A stretch of DNA of 64,000 nucleotides from DSVZ01 sp964568145. Lineage in GTDB: Bacteria > Verrucomicrobiota > Verrucomicrobiia > Limisphaerales > J093. Numbering within the stretch: position 1 is the stretch's first letter; every line of letters starts with the position of its first letter. The notes beneath the pieces are model-generated. The model was not told the origin of the DNA. It ran no database searches and was given only the letters and a program-made list of their open reading frames with translations. Below are positions 34,116 through 42,423 of this stretch, in pieces. The position numbers and the translations under genes were made by a program. The stretch spans positions 1 to 64,000 of the forward strand of contig CAZMOZ010000009.1 in the NCBI GenBank assembly GCA_964568145.1, written 5' to 3'.

Positions 34116-34690
34116 GGCGGGCAGGATAACCCGGCATCCGGTCACAGCCAATCGCGACTTCGGGTCGCCTGGGTGGGTCACCCCTCGCCGAGGGGTGACG
34201 TTTGCCGGCCTCTGAGCCAGAGGCCGGCTACCTGTACCTGTAGCGGCAAGCTTCCAGCCTGCCAGTGAGCCGGGCATCCTGCCCGGCGGAAACGGCGGCA
34301 AGCCACGCGGGAGCTGTTTTCGGGAGCCGGTTCCGGGCGGCAGGATGCCGCCCGCCACGTCAGGCAAGATGCCTGACGCTACAGCCGGGCTGGCCGCCGC
34401 TGCCCAGCGGCGGCCCTAGCCGTCTCCACCGTCCGCAGAGCACAAGCTGCGTCCTGGACGCGGGTTCCGTGAATTTTTTGGGTTGACGAACGCGCGTCTG
34501 CTTCCAAACCTTACTGCAGGATGCAGACACGGGTTCACTCCTTTCCGAGGATGGACCGCACGGCTTGCGGCCTATCAACGGAAAACCCGTGCTAAGCCAC
34601 TTGCGGCTTAATCACTGTTCGGCGGCAGCGGTCGTACGCCCCGAGGAGATAACACGGCGGTGAGCGTTGTGAAGGCAGGAGGACCGACAG
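34116..34690. repeat. Intergenic region with double hairpin and further hairpins; lower GC towards the right
   Basis: The hairpin GTCACCCCTCGCCGAGGGGT/GAC is at 34177-34199 and GCCGGCCTCTGAGCCAGAGG/CCGGC at 34204-34228. Three more hairpins with CGGGCATCCTGCCCG, GGCGGCAGGATGCCGCC and GTCAGGCAAGATGCCTGAC cores lie between 34268 and 34380. From about 34440 to the next start the sequence is visibly less GC-rich and holds AACCCGTGCTAAGCCACTTG and similar words with no gene. A good Shine-Dalgarno (AGGAGG) appears at 34677-34682. Confidence 0.65.
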
Positions 34691-35059
34691 ATGTTGTCAG
34701 AGTTGCATAGCCTGAGTGAGCGCTGGTTTCAGGCGTGGCTGGAGAAGGACGCCGCGACTGTAGAGCGGTTAGCGGCTGACGACTATCTCTACGTTGCCCC
34801 GAGGGGGTTGGTTCTCGATCGCCAAGCGATCTTGGGGATCATTCGTTCTCCGAGCTATCGGCTGGACCACGGTACGCGCACCGAGGTCGTTGTCCGCCCT
34901 CTGGGCCAAGAGGCGGCCATCGTGCGGCACCGTTACCAAGGTGGCGGGGTGTTCGAGGGCAGTTCCTTCACGGACGACCACCGGTGTGTCATGGTTTGGG
35001 AAAAACACGCCGGTGAATGGCGGCTCGTGATGGAGCAGTCTTCGTTCAGCAGCCAGTAG
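34691..35059 (+). CDS. DUF4440 / NTF2-like protein, possible integron-type cassette gene
   Basis: 122 residues from ATG 34691 with AGGAGG nine bases upstream. The sequence MLSELHSLSERWFQAWLEKDAATVERL opens a typical DUF4440 NTF2-like fold: VAPRGLVLDRQAILGII, then strands VVVRPLGQEAAIVRHRYQ and CVMVWEKHAGEWRLVMEQSS. Members include ketosteroid-isomerase-like enzymes; the substrate is unknown. Base composition is lower in G+C than its neighbours. The ORF ends 37 bases before a long attC-like hairpin (35097-35219), the layout of an integron gene cassette. No integrase is visible in the window. Confidence 0.8.
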   Translation: MLSELHSLSERWFQAWLEKDAATVERLAADDYLYVAPRGLVLDRQAILGIIRSPSYRLDHGTRTEVVVRPLGQEAAIVRHRYQGGGVFEGSSFTDDHRCVMVWEKHAGEWRLVMEQSSFSSQ

Positions 35060-35096
35060 AGGGCGCAGTGCGCAGCTTCACAAAGAGTATTACGCC

Positions 35097-35219
35097 GAAC
35101 AAGTCAGTGGAGCGAACCGCCGCCCCGCCCTTCCGTTTCGAGCGGTCACGGCAGTTCGAAAGCGCGTCGTGTCGGCGGGCGTCCTCCCCCGCGGCGGTCG
35201 CTCACTTCTGCCGTTCATC
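35097..35219. repeat. attC-like imperfect inverted repeat
   Basis: The left end reads GCCGAACAAGTCAGTGGAGC then GAACCGCCGCC; the right end reads GGCGGTCGCTCACTTCTGCC then GTTC. The arms AGTGGAGCGAACCGCCGC and the reverse complement of GCGGTCGCTCACT pair with one or two mismatches. The ends carry AAC...GTT in the orientation of integron R'' and R' sites, though the flanking core bases deviate from RYYYAAC/GTTRRRY. At about 120 bp it is within the attC size range. It could equally be another dispersed repeat. Confidence 0.45.
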
Positions 35220-35264
35220 TGGCCTCGCTACAGGGTGGCGGTGTCCGCACAAGGTCGGCGGGAC

Positions 35265-35507
35265 ATGACCCGAAGCCAGATGGAAGCGGCGATCCAGCGG
35301 AACCCGCCGTTCACGTTGCGGATGGCAGATGGCCACGAGTACCGGGTGCCGCGCCGGGATTACATCTCCTTGCCGCCCCGCGGCAGCTTCGTCGTCGTGT
35401 ACGATGACCAGGAGCCTGTGTTTGTGTTGCCGCTCCCGACGCTGACCGGCCTGACGTACCAGACCGAACCGGCCGCGAAGGCCGGCCCGTCGCCGGGCCC
35501 GGCCTGA
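35265..35507 (+). CDS. Small conserved protein (80 aa)
   Basis: From ATG 35265 the frame encodes MTRSQMEAAIQRNPPFTLRM followed by ADGHEYRVPRRDYISLPPRG and SFVVVYDDQEPVFVLPLPTL. This pattern, with 'FTLRMADGxEYxVPxRDYISL' and 'FVVVYDD', recurs in many environmental bacteria as an uncharacterised ~80-residue protein. It is a small beta-barrel-like protein with no catalytic motif. It sits right after the attC-like site, so it may be a second cassette-type gene. The function is unknown. Confidence 0.65.
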   Translation: MTRSQMEAAIQRNPPFTLRMADGHEYRVPRRDYISLPPRGSFVVVYDDQEPVFVLPLPTLTGLTYQTEPAAKAGPSPGPA

Positions 35508-35593
35508 AACACGAAGTCTTTCGTGAGCGCCCGCGCCCGGCGCGTGGCTTTCCGGGCCCTCGACAATTTGCCTGCGGGCGGTACCGTAACGAC

Positions 35594-35827
35594 ATGAATG
35601 GATCGGTCGAGACGATCGTCGCCGAGGCGGTGCAACTGCCTCCGGATCAAAGACTGACGCTGGCCCATCGGATTCTCAGCAGCGTGGAGCCGGAGCGCTC
35701 GCCGGAGACGGACATGGCGTGGGAACGGGAAATCCGGGAGCGGATCGCGTGTTATGATGCGGGGGGCGCGCCGGGCATTCCGGCGGCCGAAGTCTTCGCT
35801 GAGCTGGACCGGCGTCTGCGACGATGA
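35594..35827 (+). CDS. Addiction-module antitoxin (TIGR02574-type)
   Basis: 77 residues. The pattern VETIVAEAVQLPPDQRLTLA near 5-24 and the C-terminal 'AWEREIRERIACYDAG...EVFAELDRRLR' match the short 'addiction module component' proteins that pair with ParE/RelE-type toxins. It is expected to bind and neutralise the toxin and repress its own promoter. It overlaps the toxin start by 4 bases (ATGA at 35824), as in intact modules. The partner toxin is frameshifted, so this antitoxin is probably an orphan now. Confidence 0.85.
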   Translation: MNGSVETIVAEAVQLPPDQRLTLAHRILSSVEPERSPETDMAWEREIRERIACYDAGGAPGIPAAEVFAELDRRLRR

Positions 35828-36110
35828 CCCTGGATTTCCTCCCGGCGGCATCCGCCGAGCTGTATGAAGCGGCGGAGTATTACGAGTCGAACCAGGAAGG
35901 TTTGGGATGGAGGTTCTGGAGGTATGCCGCCTGATCGTGCAGCAGCCGGTTTTGTGGCGGGAACGGCTGGGCGGCTATCGCCGGGTGAATTGTCCGGTGT
36001 TTCCTTACTACATTGCCTACGTCATCCGGGGTGATCGCATTGTGGTGATGGCAGTGGCTCACGCTCATCGCCGCCCGGGTTACTGGCGCGACAGACTGAA
36101 TCGGGAATGA
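35824..36110 (+). pseudogene. ParE/RelE-type toxin, frameshifted
   Basis: The first frame reads MTLDFLPAASAELYEAAEYY and ESNQEGLGWRF, then stops within a few codons. A second frame, offset by 2 bases from ~35907, continues EVLEVCRLIVQQP, WRERLGGYRRVNCPVFPYYI and AVAHAHRRPGYWRDRLNRE to the stop at 36110. Joined together they give a complete ParE-like toxin with the typical 'GLGxRF..EV' and C-terminal 'HxRRPGYWxDR'. A few bases were lost or gained near 35905-35915. The toxin is inactive as read. Confidence 0.85.
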
Positions 36111-36129
36111 TGCCCAGGCGGCACAGCCG

Positions 36130-37410
36130 TCACTTCACCATCACCACCACGTAGTTGCGCCTGCCTTTGCGCAGCAGCAGGTGCCGGCCGAAGAGCAGGT
36201 CGGCGGCCGTGATCCGGCGTTGCACGGCCGTTTCGCGCGCGTTGTTCACGTAAATCCCGCCGCCTTCCACGTCCTTGCGGGCCTGGCCCTTGCTGGCGGC
36301 GAGCCCGGCGTGGACCAGCAGGTCGAGCAGGCCCAGGCCCGCGCCGGCCAGTTGGTCGCGCCCGAGTTCGCGCGCGGGCGCCTCGCCGGCGACCTCGGCA
36401 AACGCCGCCTCGCTGACGCCCTCGAGCGAGCCGCCGAAGAGGATTTCGCTGGCCCGCACGGCTTCGTCGCAGGCGGTGGGGCCGTGGACGAGCGTGGTGA
36501 GCTCGCGGGCGAGGCGTTTCTGGGCGGCGCGCGCGCCGGGGTTGGCGGCCAGTTCGGCGGCGAGGGCCTGGATTTCCTCGCAGGACAGGAAGGTGAGGAA
36601 GTTCAACAGCTTGAGCACGTCTGCGTCCTCGGCCTGGATGAAGAACTGGTAGAAGCGGTACGGGCTGGTGCGGCGGGGGTCGAGGTACACGGCGCCGGCG
36701 GCGGATTTGCCGTACTTGGTGCCGTCGGCCTTGGTGAGCAGCGGGAAGGTGAGGCCCCAGACGGTGACGCCGAGCTTGCGGCGGGTGAGTTCGACGCCGG
36801 CGGTGATGTTGCCCCACTGGTCCGTGGCGCCGATCTGGAGCTCGCAGCCGAATTCCTTGCGCAGGTGGTAGAAGTCGTGGGCCTGGAGCAGCATGTAGCT
36901 GAACTCGGTGTAGCTGATGCCGGCGTCGCGGTCCTCCATGCGGGCGCGCACGGATTCCTTGGCGATCATCGAATTCACGGTGAAGTGCTTGCCCACCTCG
37001 CGCAGGAAATCGAGGTACGTGATCGGCGCGGTCCAGTCCGCGTTGTCCACCAGGCGGGCGGGGTTGGCGCGGGTCTCGAAGTCGAGAAAACGCGCGAGCT
37101 GTTGCTTGATGCTGGCGATGTTGTGCTGGACCTGCTCGCGGGTCTGGAGGTTGCGCTCGGCGGACTTGCCGGACGGGTCGCCCACCATGCCGGTGGCGCC
37201 GCCGGCCAGGGCGATGGGGAGGTGCCCGGCCAGTTGAAAGCGGCGCAGCGCCAGCAGCGGCACCAGGTTGCCCACGTGGAGCGAGTCGGCCGTGGGATCG
37301 AAGCCGCAGTACAGCGTCGTGGGCCCGGCGGCCAGGCGGGCCGCGAGCGCGGGCGTGTCGGTGCAATCGGCGAACAAGCCGCGGCTCGTCAAGTCGTCCA
37401 GAATGTCCAT
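36130..37410 (-). CDS. tyrS: Tyrosyl-tRNA synthetase
   Basis: 426 residues from ATG 37410. The class I signatures are CGFDPTADSLHVGNLVPLLA (HIGH-type motif as HVGN) near 35-54 and KADGTKYGKSAAGAVYLD (KMSKS-type motif as KYGKS) near 230. A C-terminal S4-like RNA-binding domain (LLDLLVHAGLAASKGQARKD) is at about 355-374. It charges tRNA-Tyr in the cytoplasm. The size and features match the bacterial TyrS family. It is encoded alone and converges with the toxin remnant. Confidence 0.97.
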   Translation of the reverse strand: MDILDDLTSRGLFADCTDTPALAARLAAGPTTLYCGFDPTADSLHVGNLVPLLALRRFQLAGHLPIALAGGATGMVGDPSGKSAERNLQTREQVQHNIASIKQQLARFLDFETRANPARLVDNADWTAPITYLDFLREVGKHFTVNSMIAKESVRARMEDRDAGISYTEFSYMLLQAHDFYHLRKEFGCELQIGATDQWGNITAGVELTRRKLGVTVWGLTFPLLTKADGTKYGKSAAGAVYLDPRRTSPYRFYQFFIQAEDADVLKLLNFLTFLSCEEIQALAAELAANPGARAAQKRLARELTTLVHGPTACDEAVRASEILFGGSLEGVSEAAFAEVAGEAPARELGRDQLAGAGLGLLDLLVHAGLAASKGQARKDVEGGGIYVNNARETAVQRRITAADLLFGRHLLLRKGRRNYVVVMVK

Positions 37411-38205
37411 GAGGCGCAGATCAGACGGGCAAACGGAGAAATCCTCAATGGCAAAAGACCGGGGCGTGGCGGCGGAGGGCGCATCTCATTCTTTGCAGGC
37501 GGGTGAAACGGCCGGAAGTTCCGGGGGCGCGCGCCTGAGTAAAAGGGGAGCTCGGCTTCCCGCCAGCGGGGTAGATCGCCCCTCGCCGAGGGGCGACGCG
37601 TTCAGGCCCTTGAGCCACAAGACCGACGCCCCCAGACGCCAGATGCCGGATACCGGCATTCGACTTTCGGACTTCGCGCTTCGGCTTTCGCGGCCGCCGG
37701 CCGCGCCGGTGGGGCGAGACACTGTCGAGCCCTGCAATCATGACGCGGACGTCCACATCCGCTGATCGGCCGTTGAATCGCCCGCCGTCCGCTCGGCGGG
37801 CACGCCGGCGCCACCACCCGTCCGAACAGCCTCGCTCAAGCCGCCGGATTGAGTTTACCCAAACCCGCGAGGTTCGTGTCGCGAACTGGCCGCCAATCGC
37901 TCACCAAGCACAAGACCGGAAGGCAGTCTGTGCCGCTCGAAAGGAAACAGTTGAACACTTCCCACCGAACGCCCGCCGTGTTACGTTTCAGCCCGTGAAC
38001 ACCATCGCCCGGAACCGCTTGCGAAGAGCTGCGCCACGATCTGGAACCGATTGCACTCGGAGAATCCGCTCGCGAAGTTGGCCGGGTTGCAGCAGCAAAT
38101 GGTGCGCAAAGAAAGGACAAGGGCTTATTGGCCAACAGGAAAGCGAAATTGAAAAGGGGGCAGGACCGTATTTGTCTGTGCGTATCCCACAAAATCCAGG
38201 GTAAA
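37411..38205. repeat. Long intergenic region: inverted composite repeat plus lower-GC stretch without a gene
   Basis: At 37494-37570 the block GAAACGGCCGGAAGT ... GCGCCTGAGTAAAAGGGGAG ... GGCTTCCCGCC is the reverse complement of 22019-22090. The double hairpin CGCCCCTCGCCGAGGGGCG (~37579-37597), with a degraded second arm at ~37605-37625, follows. From about 37860 to 38205 the sequence is less GC-rich and holds only degenerate ORFs, for example a frame with LAKSCATIWNRLHSENPLAK near 38020-38080. That may be a gene remnant but I cannot name it. Confidence 0.6.
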
Positions 38206-39045
38206 GTGAACCGAAAACTTCAACGCCGCGACGAGGACGACCTGCCGTATCTTCCCGCCAGCGATGGCTTGCCTGCCCGCAAGAGTGGGGACTGGGCGAG
38301 GCGCAAGCACCACTACCTGCGGAACTATTGTGGCATCACGACCAGGGCCATTCAAGGCAAGCTTCGCCTTGTTTACCTCGACGTCATGGCTGGACCTGGC
38401 CTCTGCAAGATCAAGGAGACTGGAGAGGAGTCTGCCGGTTCGCCGCTGGTCGCCCTTGACCACGAATTCGACCGATTCATCTTCATTGAGGACACGCTGG
38501 AACTCGCTGAGGCACTCAAGCAAAGGATTGCCAAACATCCGAAGGCGAAGCGCGCCAAAGTGATTGCCGAAAGCTGGCTTGAAGTTGCCAAATCGGGACG
38601 GCTGGTTTTCGACAACAAGACGCTTGTAGTTGCCTTCATTGACCCGACAGGCATTTCCCAAGTTCCGCTTTGGGCCATGCTGGAGCTGACTAGGAATCCC
38701 AAGATTGATCTGCTTCTCACCATCCAGCACAGCTTGGGCATCACTTGGAACGTGCCGCAATACCTGAAGTCAACGAGCGGACAGACCGCGCTCGACGGTT
38801 TCCTCGGAACGAAGGACTGGCGGAAATGGAAGTGGACCGAGCCTTCGCAGTTCACGCTGAGGGCCATTGACTGCTTCAGCAACAGAATCCAGCAGGAGGG
38901 CTTCATCGGCACCCGGCACGTGTCGGTCCCGGAAGGCCAACCGCTCTATCGCTTCACGCTGTTCACCCGGCATGATCTGGGGGAGAAGTTCTGGAACGAG
39001 ATTCTGAAGATCGACGAGAAAGGGCAGCGCGAATGGAACTTCTAA
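38206..39045 (+). CDS. tcmP: Three-Cys-motif partner protein (TcmP-like)
   Basis: 279 residues if GTG 38206 is the start (CAGGG lies upstream); a TTG at 38128 would add 26 residues of unlikely N-terminus. The key region is DWARRKHHYLRNYCGITTRA then LRLVYLDVMAGPGLCKIKET, followed by AGSPLVALDHEFDRFIFIED and VVAFIDPTGISQVPL. A methyltransferase-like Rossmann core with D-x-x-AGPG is the hallmark of TcmP proteins. TcmP proteins are regularly encoded next to radical SAM-like proteins with a three-Cys motif, as here. Base composition is clearly lower in G+C than the surrounding genes, suggesting transfer. The function is unknown. Confidence 0.75.
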   Translation: MNRKLQRRDEDDLPYLPASDGLPARKSGDWARRKHHYLRNYCGITTRAIQGKLRLVYLDVMAGPGLCKIKETGEESAGSPLVALDHEFDRFIFIEDTLELAEALKQRIAKHPKAKRAKVIAESWLEVAKSGRLVFDNKTLVVAFIDPTGISQVPLWAMLELTRNPKIDLLLTIQHSLGITWNVPQYLKSTSGQTALDGFLGTKDWRKWKWTEPSQFTLRAIDCFSNRIQQEGFIGTRHVSVPEGQPLYRFTLFTRHDLGEKFWNEILKIDEKGQREWNF

Positions 39046-39094
39046 CCAGTTCACTCGACTTGTCCCGGCGTGTGACGATACCTTCCTCCAGTTA

Positions 39095-40243
39095 ATGACA
39101 CCGCCGCTGCTCATTGACGCGCCCACCAGAGGGCCCGCCACCGCTCGCCGCCCGGCCTTTCAATTGCGACTGAGCGACTCTTCCTCGCGCAAGTCGCCCG
39201 TGGACTTCTGGCGCTCGCCGGCCGTCATCGCTCCGAACAACTTCATTTACAAAAGCCTTTCCAACTGGGCCTTCAACATCGCCGTGGGCTGTTCCCACGC
39301 CTGCCGGTTTTGCTACGTGCCCAGCGCGGCGACGAACAAGCTGGCACCCATGCTCGCCGAACACGGCATCGAAGACCCGGACGCCGAGTGGGGCGACTAC
39401 CTGTTCCTCCGGCCTTGGGACGAAGCGAAATTCCACGCCTCACTGCGCGCCGCCGAGAATACGCCGCGCGCGCAGCTCAAGCCGGACGGCAACCGTGCCG
39501 TGATCTATTGCAGCACCACCGACCCGTACCAGGTCGTCCACCATCCCGAACCGGCGCGGCAACGCCAGTTGGCCGAGCATACCCGCTTCCTCGTGCGCCG
39601 ATCGCTCGAACTCATCCGCGACCACTCCACGCTGAACGTCCGCATTCTCACCCGCAGTCCGCTGGCACGGGCCGATTTCGACTTGTTCCGCAGCTTTGGC
39701 CCGCGGCTGGTTTTCGGCATGAGCGTGCCCACGTTGCGCAACGATCTGGCCAAGGTCTATGAGCCGAAAGCCCCCGCGCCGTCGCAGCGCCTGGCCGCGC
39801 TCCGTGCCGCCAGGGAGGCCGGCCTGCTCGTCTACGTGGCGATGGCTCCCACCTACCCGGAGTGCGACGAAGCGGACCTGCGCGCCACGCTCCAGGCCGT
39901 GGCCGAACTGGAGCCGCTCACCATTTTCCACGAACCCATCAACATCCGGGCGGAAAACGTGAAACGCATCGAGGCGCAGGCGGAAAAATTGGGCATCCGG
40001 CTGCGCACCGGGGTTTTCGCCACGCGCGAAAGCTGGCAGGACCACGCCGTGAACGCTCTGCGAACCGTGGAACGCCTGGCCCATGAAATCGGCGTCGCCG
40101 ACGCCCTCCATCTGTGGCCGGACAAGACGCTCGGCACCGAATCAGCGCTCGCCCGAGTTGCGGGCAGCGGGAGCGGGCAGGCGGGCCAATACCGTCGCTG
40201 GCTGCAGAAGTGGTGGCGCCGGGTGAGTGATTGGCCAAAGTAA
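39095..40243 (+). CDS. Radical SAM protein, partner of TcmP
   Basis: 382 residues from ATG 39095, 49 bases after the TcmP stop. The iron-sulphur motif CxxxCxxC is at C66, C70, C73 (VGCSHACRFCYVPS). After it come CSTTDPYQVVH, VRILTRSPLARADFDLF, VFGMSVPTLRNDLAKVYEPK and LTIFHEPINIRAENV, a layout like the spore photoproduct lyase-like/elongator-like radical SAM branch. It would use SAM and a [4Fe-4S] cluster; the substrate may be nucleic acid. Its pairing with TcmP fits the described TcmP/three-Cys association. G+C rises again within this gene. Confidence 0.8.
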   Translation: MTPPLLIDAPTRGPATARRPAFQLRLSDSSSRKSPVDFWRSPAVIAPNNFIYKSLSNWAFNIAVGCSHACRFCYVPSAATNKLAPMLAEHGIEDPDAEWGDYLFLRPWDEAKFHASLRAAENTPRAQLKPDGNRAVIYCSTTDPYQVVHHPEPARQRQLAEHTRFLVRRSLELIRDHSTLNVRILTRSPLARADFDLFRSFGPRLVFGMSVPTLRNDLAKVYEPKAPAPSQRLAALRAAREAGLLVYVAMAPTYPECDEADLRATLQAVAELEPLTIFHEPINIRAENVKRIEAQAEKLGIRLRTGVFATRESWQDHAVNALRTVERLAHEIGVADALHLWPDKTLGTESALARVAGSGSGQAGQYRRWLQKWWRRVSDWPK

Positions 40244-40352
40244 GATGGACAGGCACGGAGCAGTCCGCTGCTGTCGCAAGTCAGCTCCCGGTGAGCGTGC
40301 AGATCGTTCCTGAAGGTTGCTGTACCCGGCGGTTCCTCAAAACCCGCGCCGG

Positions 40353-41645
40353 CTATTCATGCCGCAGGGCCTCGATCGGGTCGAGCAACGCAGCGGCGCG
40401 GGCCGGGTACAGGCCGAAGATGATGCCCACCGCCCCCGAGATGCCGAAGGCCACGAGCACCGACCAGAGCGTGACGATGGTCATCATCTCCGTGGCCATC
40501 GAGACCACCACCGGGGTCAACATGCCGACGGCGACGCCGATGATCCCGCCGCCCACGGAAAGCACCACGGTTTCCACGAGGAATTGCAGCGTGATGTCCC
40601 GGCGCTTGGCGCCCAGCGCGCGGCGCACGCCGATCTCGCGGGTGCGCTCGGTCACGTTGGCCAGCATGATGTTCATGATGCCGATGCCACCCACCAGGAG
40701 CGAGATGGCGGCGATGGAGCCAAGCACGATGTTGAACCGCCGCTTGGTCGCCTCCGCCGCGCGGAGCAGTTCGAGCGGCACGACCAGCTCGTAGTCGTTC
40801 TGGTCGTGAAAGCGCTTGAGCAGGGTCCGGATCTGCGGGTCCGCCGTCTCGACCGCCGCCGTGTCCCGCAACTGGACGGTGATCTGATGCAATTGCACCT
40901 CCTCGGCCTCGAAGCTGCCGGCCGTGCGCCGGATGAGCACCTCGCCAAAGCGCGTGCGCGACGTGGAGAGCGGGATGTACACGTTGTTGTCCAGCGGTTG
41001 CCCTTCCATCTTGCCGGCCTGGGCGCGCTGCTCGGCCTTCGCGGTCTCGCGGATGATGCCGACGATGCGGTAGTAAAAGGCGTCCACCTTGACCGAGTGC
41101 TGCAAGGGGTCCTCGGCGGGCAGCAGCCGTTGCGCGAGGCCGGTGGTGATCACGCAGACGTTGTTCTGGTGCAGCTCGTCCAGATCGGTCAGGAACCGGC
41201 CGCGGACCAGGTCCACGCTGGTGACCTCGGTGTAGAACGGCAGCGTGCCGATGACCTGGCAGGGCACCTCGTTCCGGCCGAAGCGGACGTTTTCGCGGAT
41301 GATCCGCATCGGGACGACGCGCTTCACGCCGGGGATGGTGGATTGCAGCCGCGCGCCGTCCTCGTAAGTCAGGCCGTACTTGAGGCTCATGCCGCGCGGT
41401 CCGCCCGCGCCCTGCTGGCGGGCGGCCTCGGCGGGCTTGAGGCTGCGAATGAGGATGTTGTTGCTGCCGAGTTTCTTGATCTCCTCCTGCGCCGCGTAGG
41501 ACGCGCCCTCGCCGATCGCCAGCATGGCGATGACCGAGCAGACGCCGAAGATGATGCCGAGCATCGTCAAGGCCGAACGCAGCTTGTGCAGCATCAGGCT
41601 CTTGATGCCCAGGCGGACGGTGCTGATGAGCTGGAAACTAAACAT
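40353..41645 (-). CDS. MacB-type ABC transporter permease
   Basis: 430 residues from ATG 41645; the frame extends further up but that ATG follows the usual start MFSFQLISTVRLGIKSLMLH. A transmembrane helix near 25-50 (SALTMLGIIFGVCSVIAML) is followed by a large periplasmic MacB-PCD domain (~60-290). An FtsX-like three-helix block closes the protein (FNIVLGSIAAISLLVGGIGI, LANVTERTREIGVRRALGAK and two further helices). It powers tripartite export together with the ATPase encoded just upstream (stop and start overlap by 8 bases). Confidence 0.93.
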   Translation of the reverse strand: MFSFQLISTVRLGIKSLMLHKLRSALTMLGIIFGVCSVIAMLAIGEGASYAAQEEIKKLGSNNILIRSLKPAEAARQQGAGGPRGMSLKYGLTYEDGARLQSTIPGVKRVVPMRIIRENVRFGRNEVPCQVIGTLPFYTEVTSVDLVRGRFLTDLDELHQNNVCVITTGLAQRLLPAEDPLQHSVKVDAFYYRIVGIIRETAKAEQRAQAGKMEGQPLDNNVYIPLSTSRTRFGEVLIRRTAGSFEAEEVQLHQITVQLRDTAAVETADPQIRTLLKRFHDQNDYELVVPLELLRAAEATKRRFNIVLGSIAAISLLVGGIGIMNIMLANVTERTREIGVRRALGAKRRDITLQFLVETVVLSVGGGIIGVAVGMLTPVVVSMATEMMTIVTLWSVLVAFGISGAVGIIFGLYPARAAALLDPIEALRHE

Positions 41646-42423
41646 GGGCCGGACGGGGGGCGGGACGGCTGAGCGCGGGGTTGACCACCTCGCGGTCAAT
41701 CAAGCCGTCGCGCATGTGGATGATGCGATGGGCCCGCGAGGCCACGCGGTCGTCGTGGGTGACCAGCACGATGGTCTTGCCGGCGTGGTTGAGGCGGTCA
41801 ATCAAGTCCAGCACCTCGGCGCCGGTCTTGGTGTCGAGGTTGCCGGTCGGTTCGTCCGCGAGAATCATCAGTGGGTCGTTGACCAGCGACCGCGCCACGG
41901 CCACGCGCTGCTGCTGGCCGCCGGAAAGCTGATTCGGCCGGTGGTGCAGGCGGTCGCCCAAGCCGACGAGCCTGGCCAGTTCCACGCACCGCTCCTCGTA
42001 AGCGCGCAGGTCGCGGCCCTGGTAGAGCAGCGGCACCTGGATGTTCTCCAGCACGGTGAGCTGGGCGATGAGGTTGTACGACTGGAAGATGAAGCCGATC
42101 CGCAGGCCGCGCGCCTCGGACAGCGCGTCGTCCGGCATCTGCGACACGTCCACGCCGCCGAGGAAATAGCGGCCGGCGGTGGGGCGGTCCAAGCAGCCGA
42201 GCAGGTTCAGCAAAGTGGATTTGCCGGAACCCGAGGGGCCCATGATAGCCAGGTAGGAGCCGGCAGTGATGCTCAGGTCCACCCCGCGCAGGGCATGCAC
42301 CTGCGCCTCCTCGCCCAGGGCGTAAATCTTGTGGATCGCCTGCAGGACGATGATCGGATGGTCCGGGGCAGACCTCGGTCCGGCGGCGCGGCCGTCAATC
42401 GGTGTGGCGGCGGACAGGCTCAT
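41638..42423 (-). CDS. ABC transporter ATP-binding protein (MacB/LolD type)
   Basis: 261 residues from ATG 42423; the GTG one codon upstream is an alternative. Walker A is GPSGSGKST, the Q-loop FIFQSYNLIAQLT, the ABC signature LSGGQQQRVAVARSL, Walker B LMILADEPTGNLD and the switch His VLVTHDD. The sequence HALRGVDLSITAGSYLAIMG is typical of the MacB/LolD/FtsE subfamily. It energises the permease encoded next. The start overlaps the adaptor stop and the end overlaps the permease start, so all four genes of this unit form one operon. Confidence 0.96.
   Translation of the reverse strand: MSLSAATPIDGRAAGPRSAPDHPIIVLQAIHKIYALGEEAQVHALRGVDLSITAGSYLAIMGPSGSGKSTLLNLLGCLDRPTAGRYFLGGVDVSQMPDDALSEARGLRIGFIFQSYNLIAQLTVLENIQVPLLYQGRDLRAYEERCVELARLVGLGDRLHHRPNQLSGGQQQRVAVARSLVNDPLMILADEPTGNLDTKTGAEVLDLIDRLNHAGKTIVLVTHDDRVASRAHRIIHMRDGLIDREVVNPALSRPAPRPAHV

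Noticed and set aside
38128..38205. TTG 38128 as the TcmP start
   Set aside because: The extra 26 residues have no family character; GTG 38206 has a better upstream CAGGG and places the start at the expected distance from the AGPG motif.
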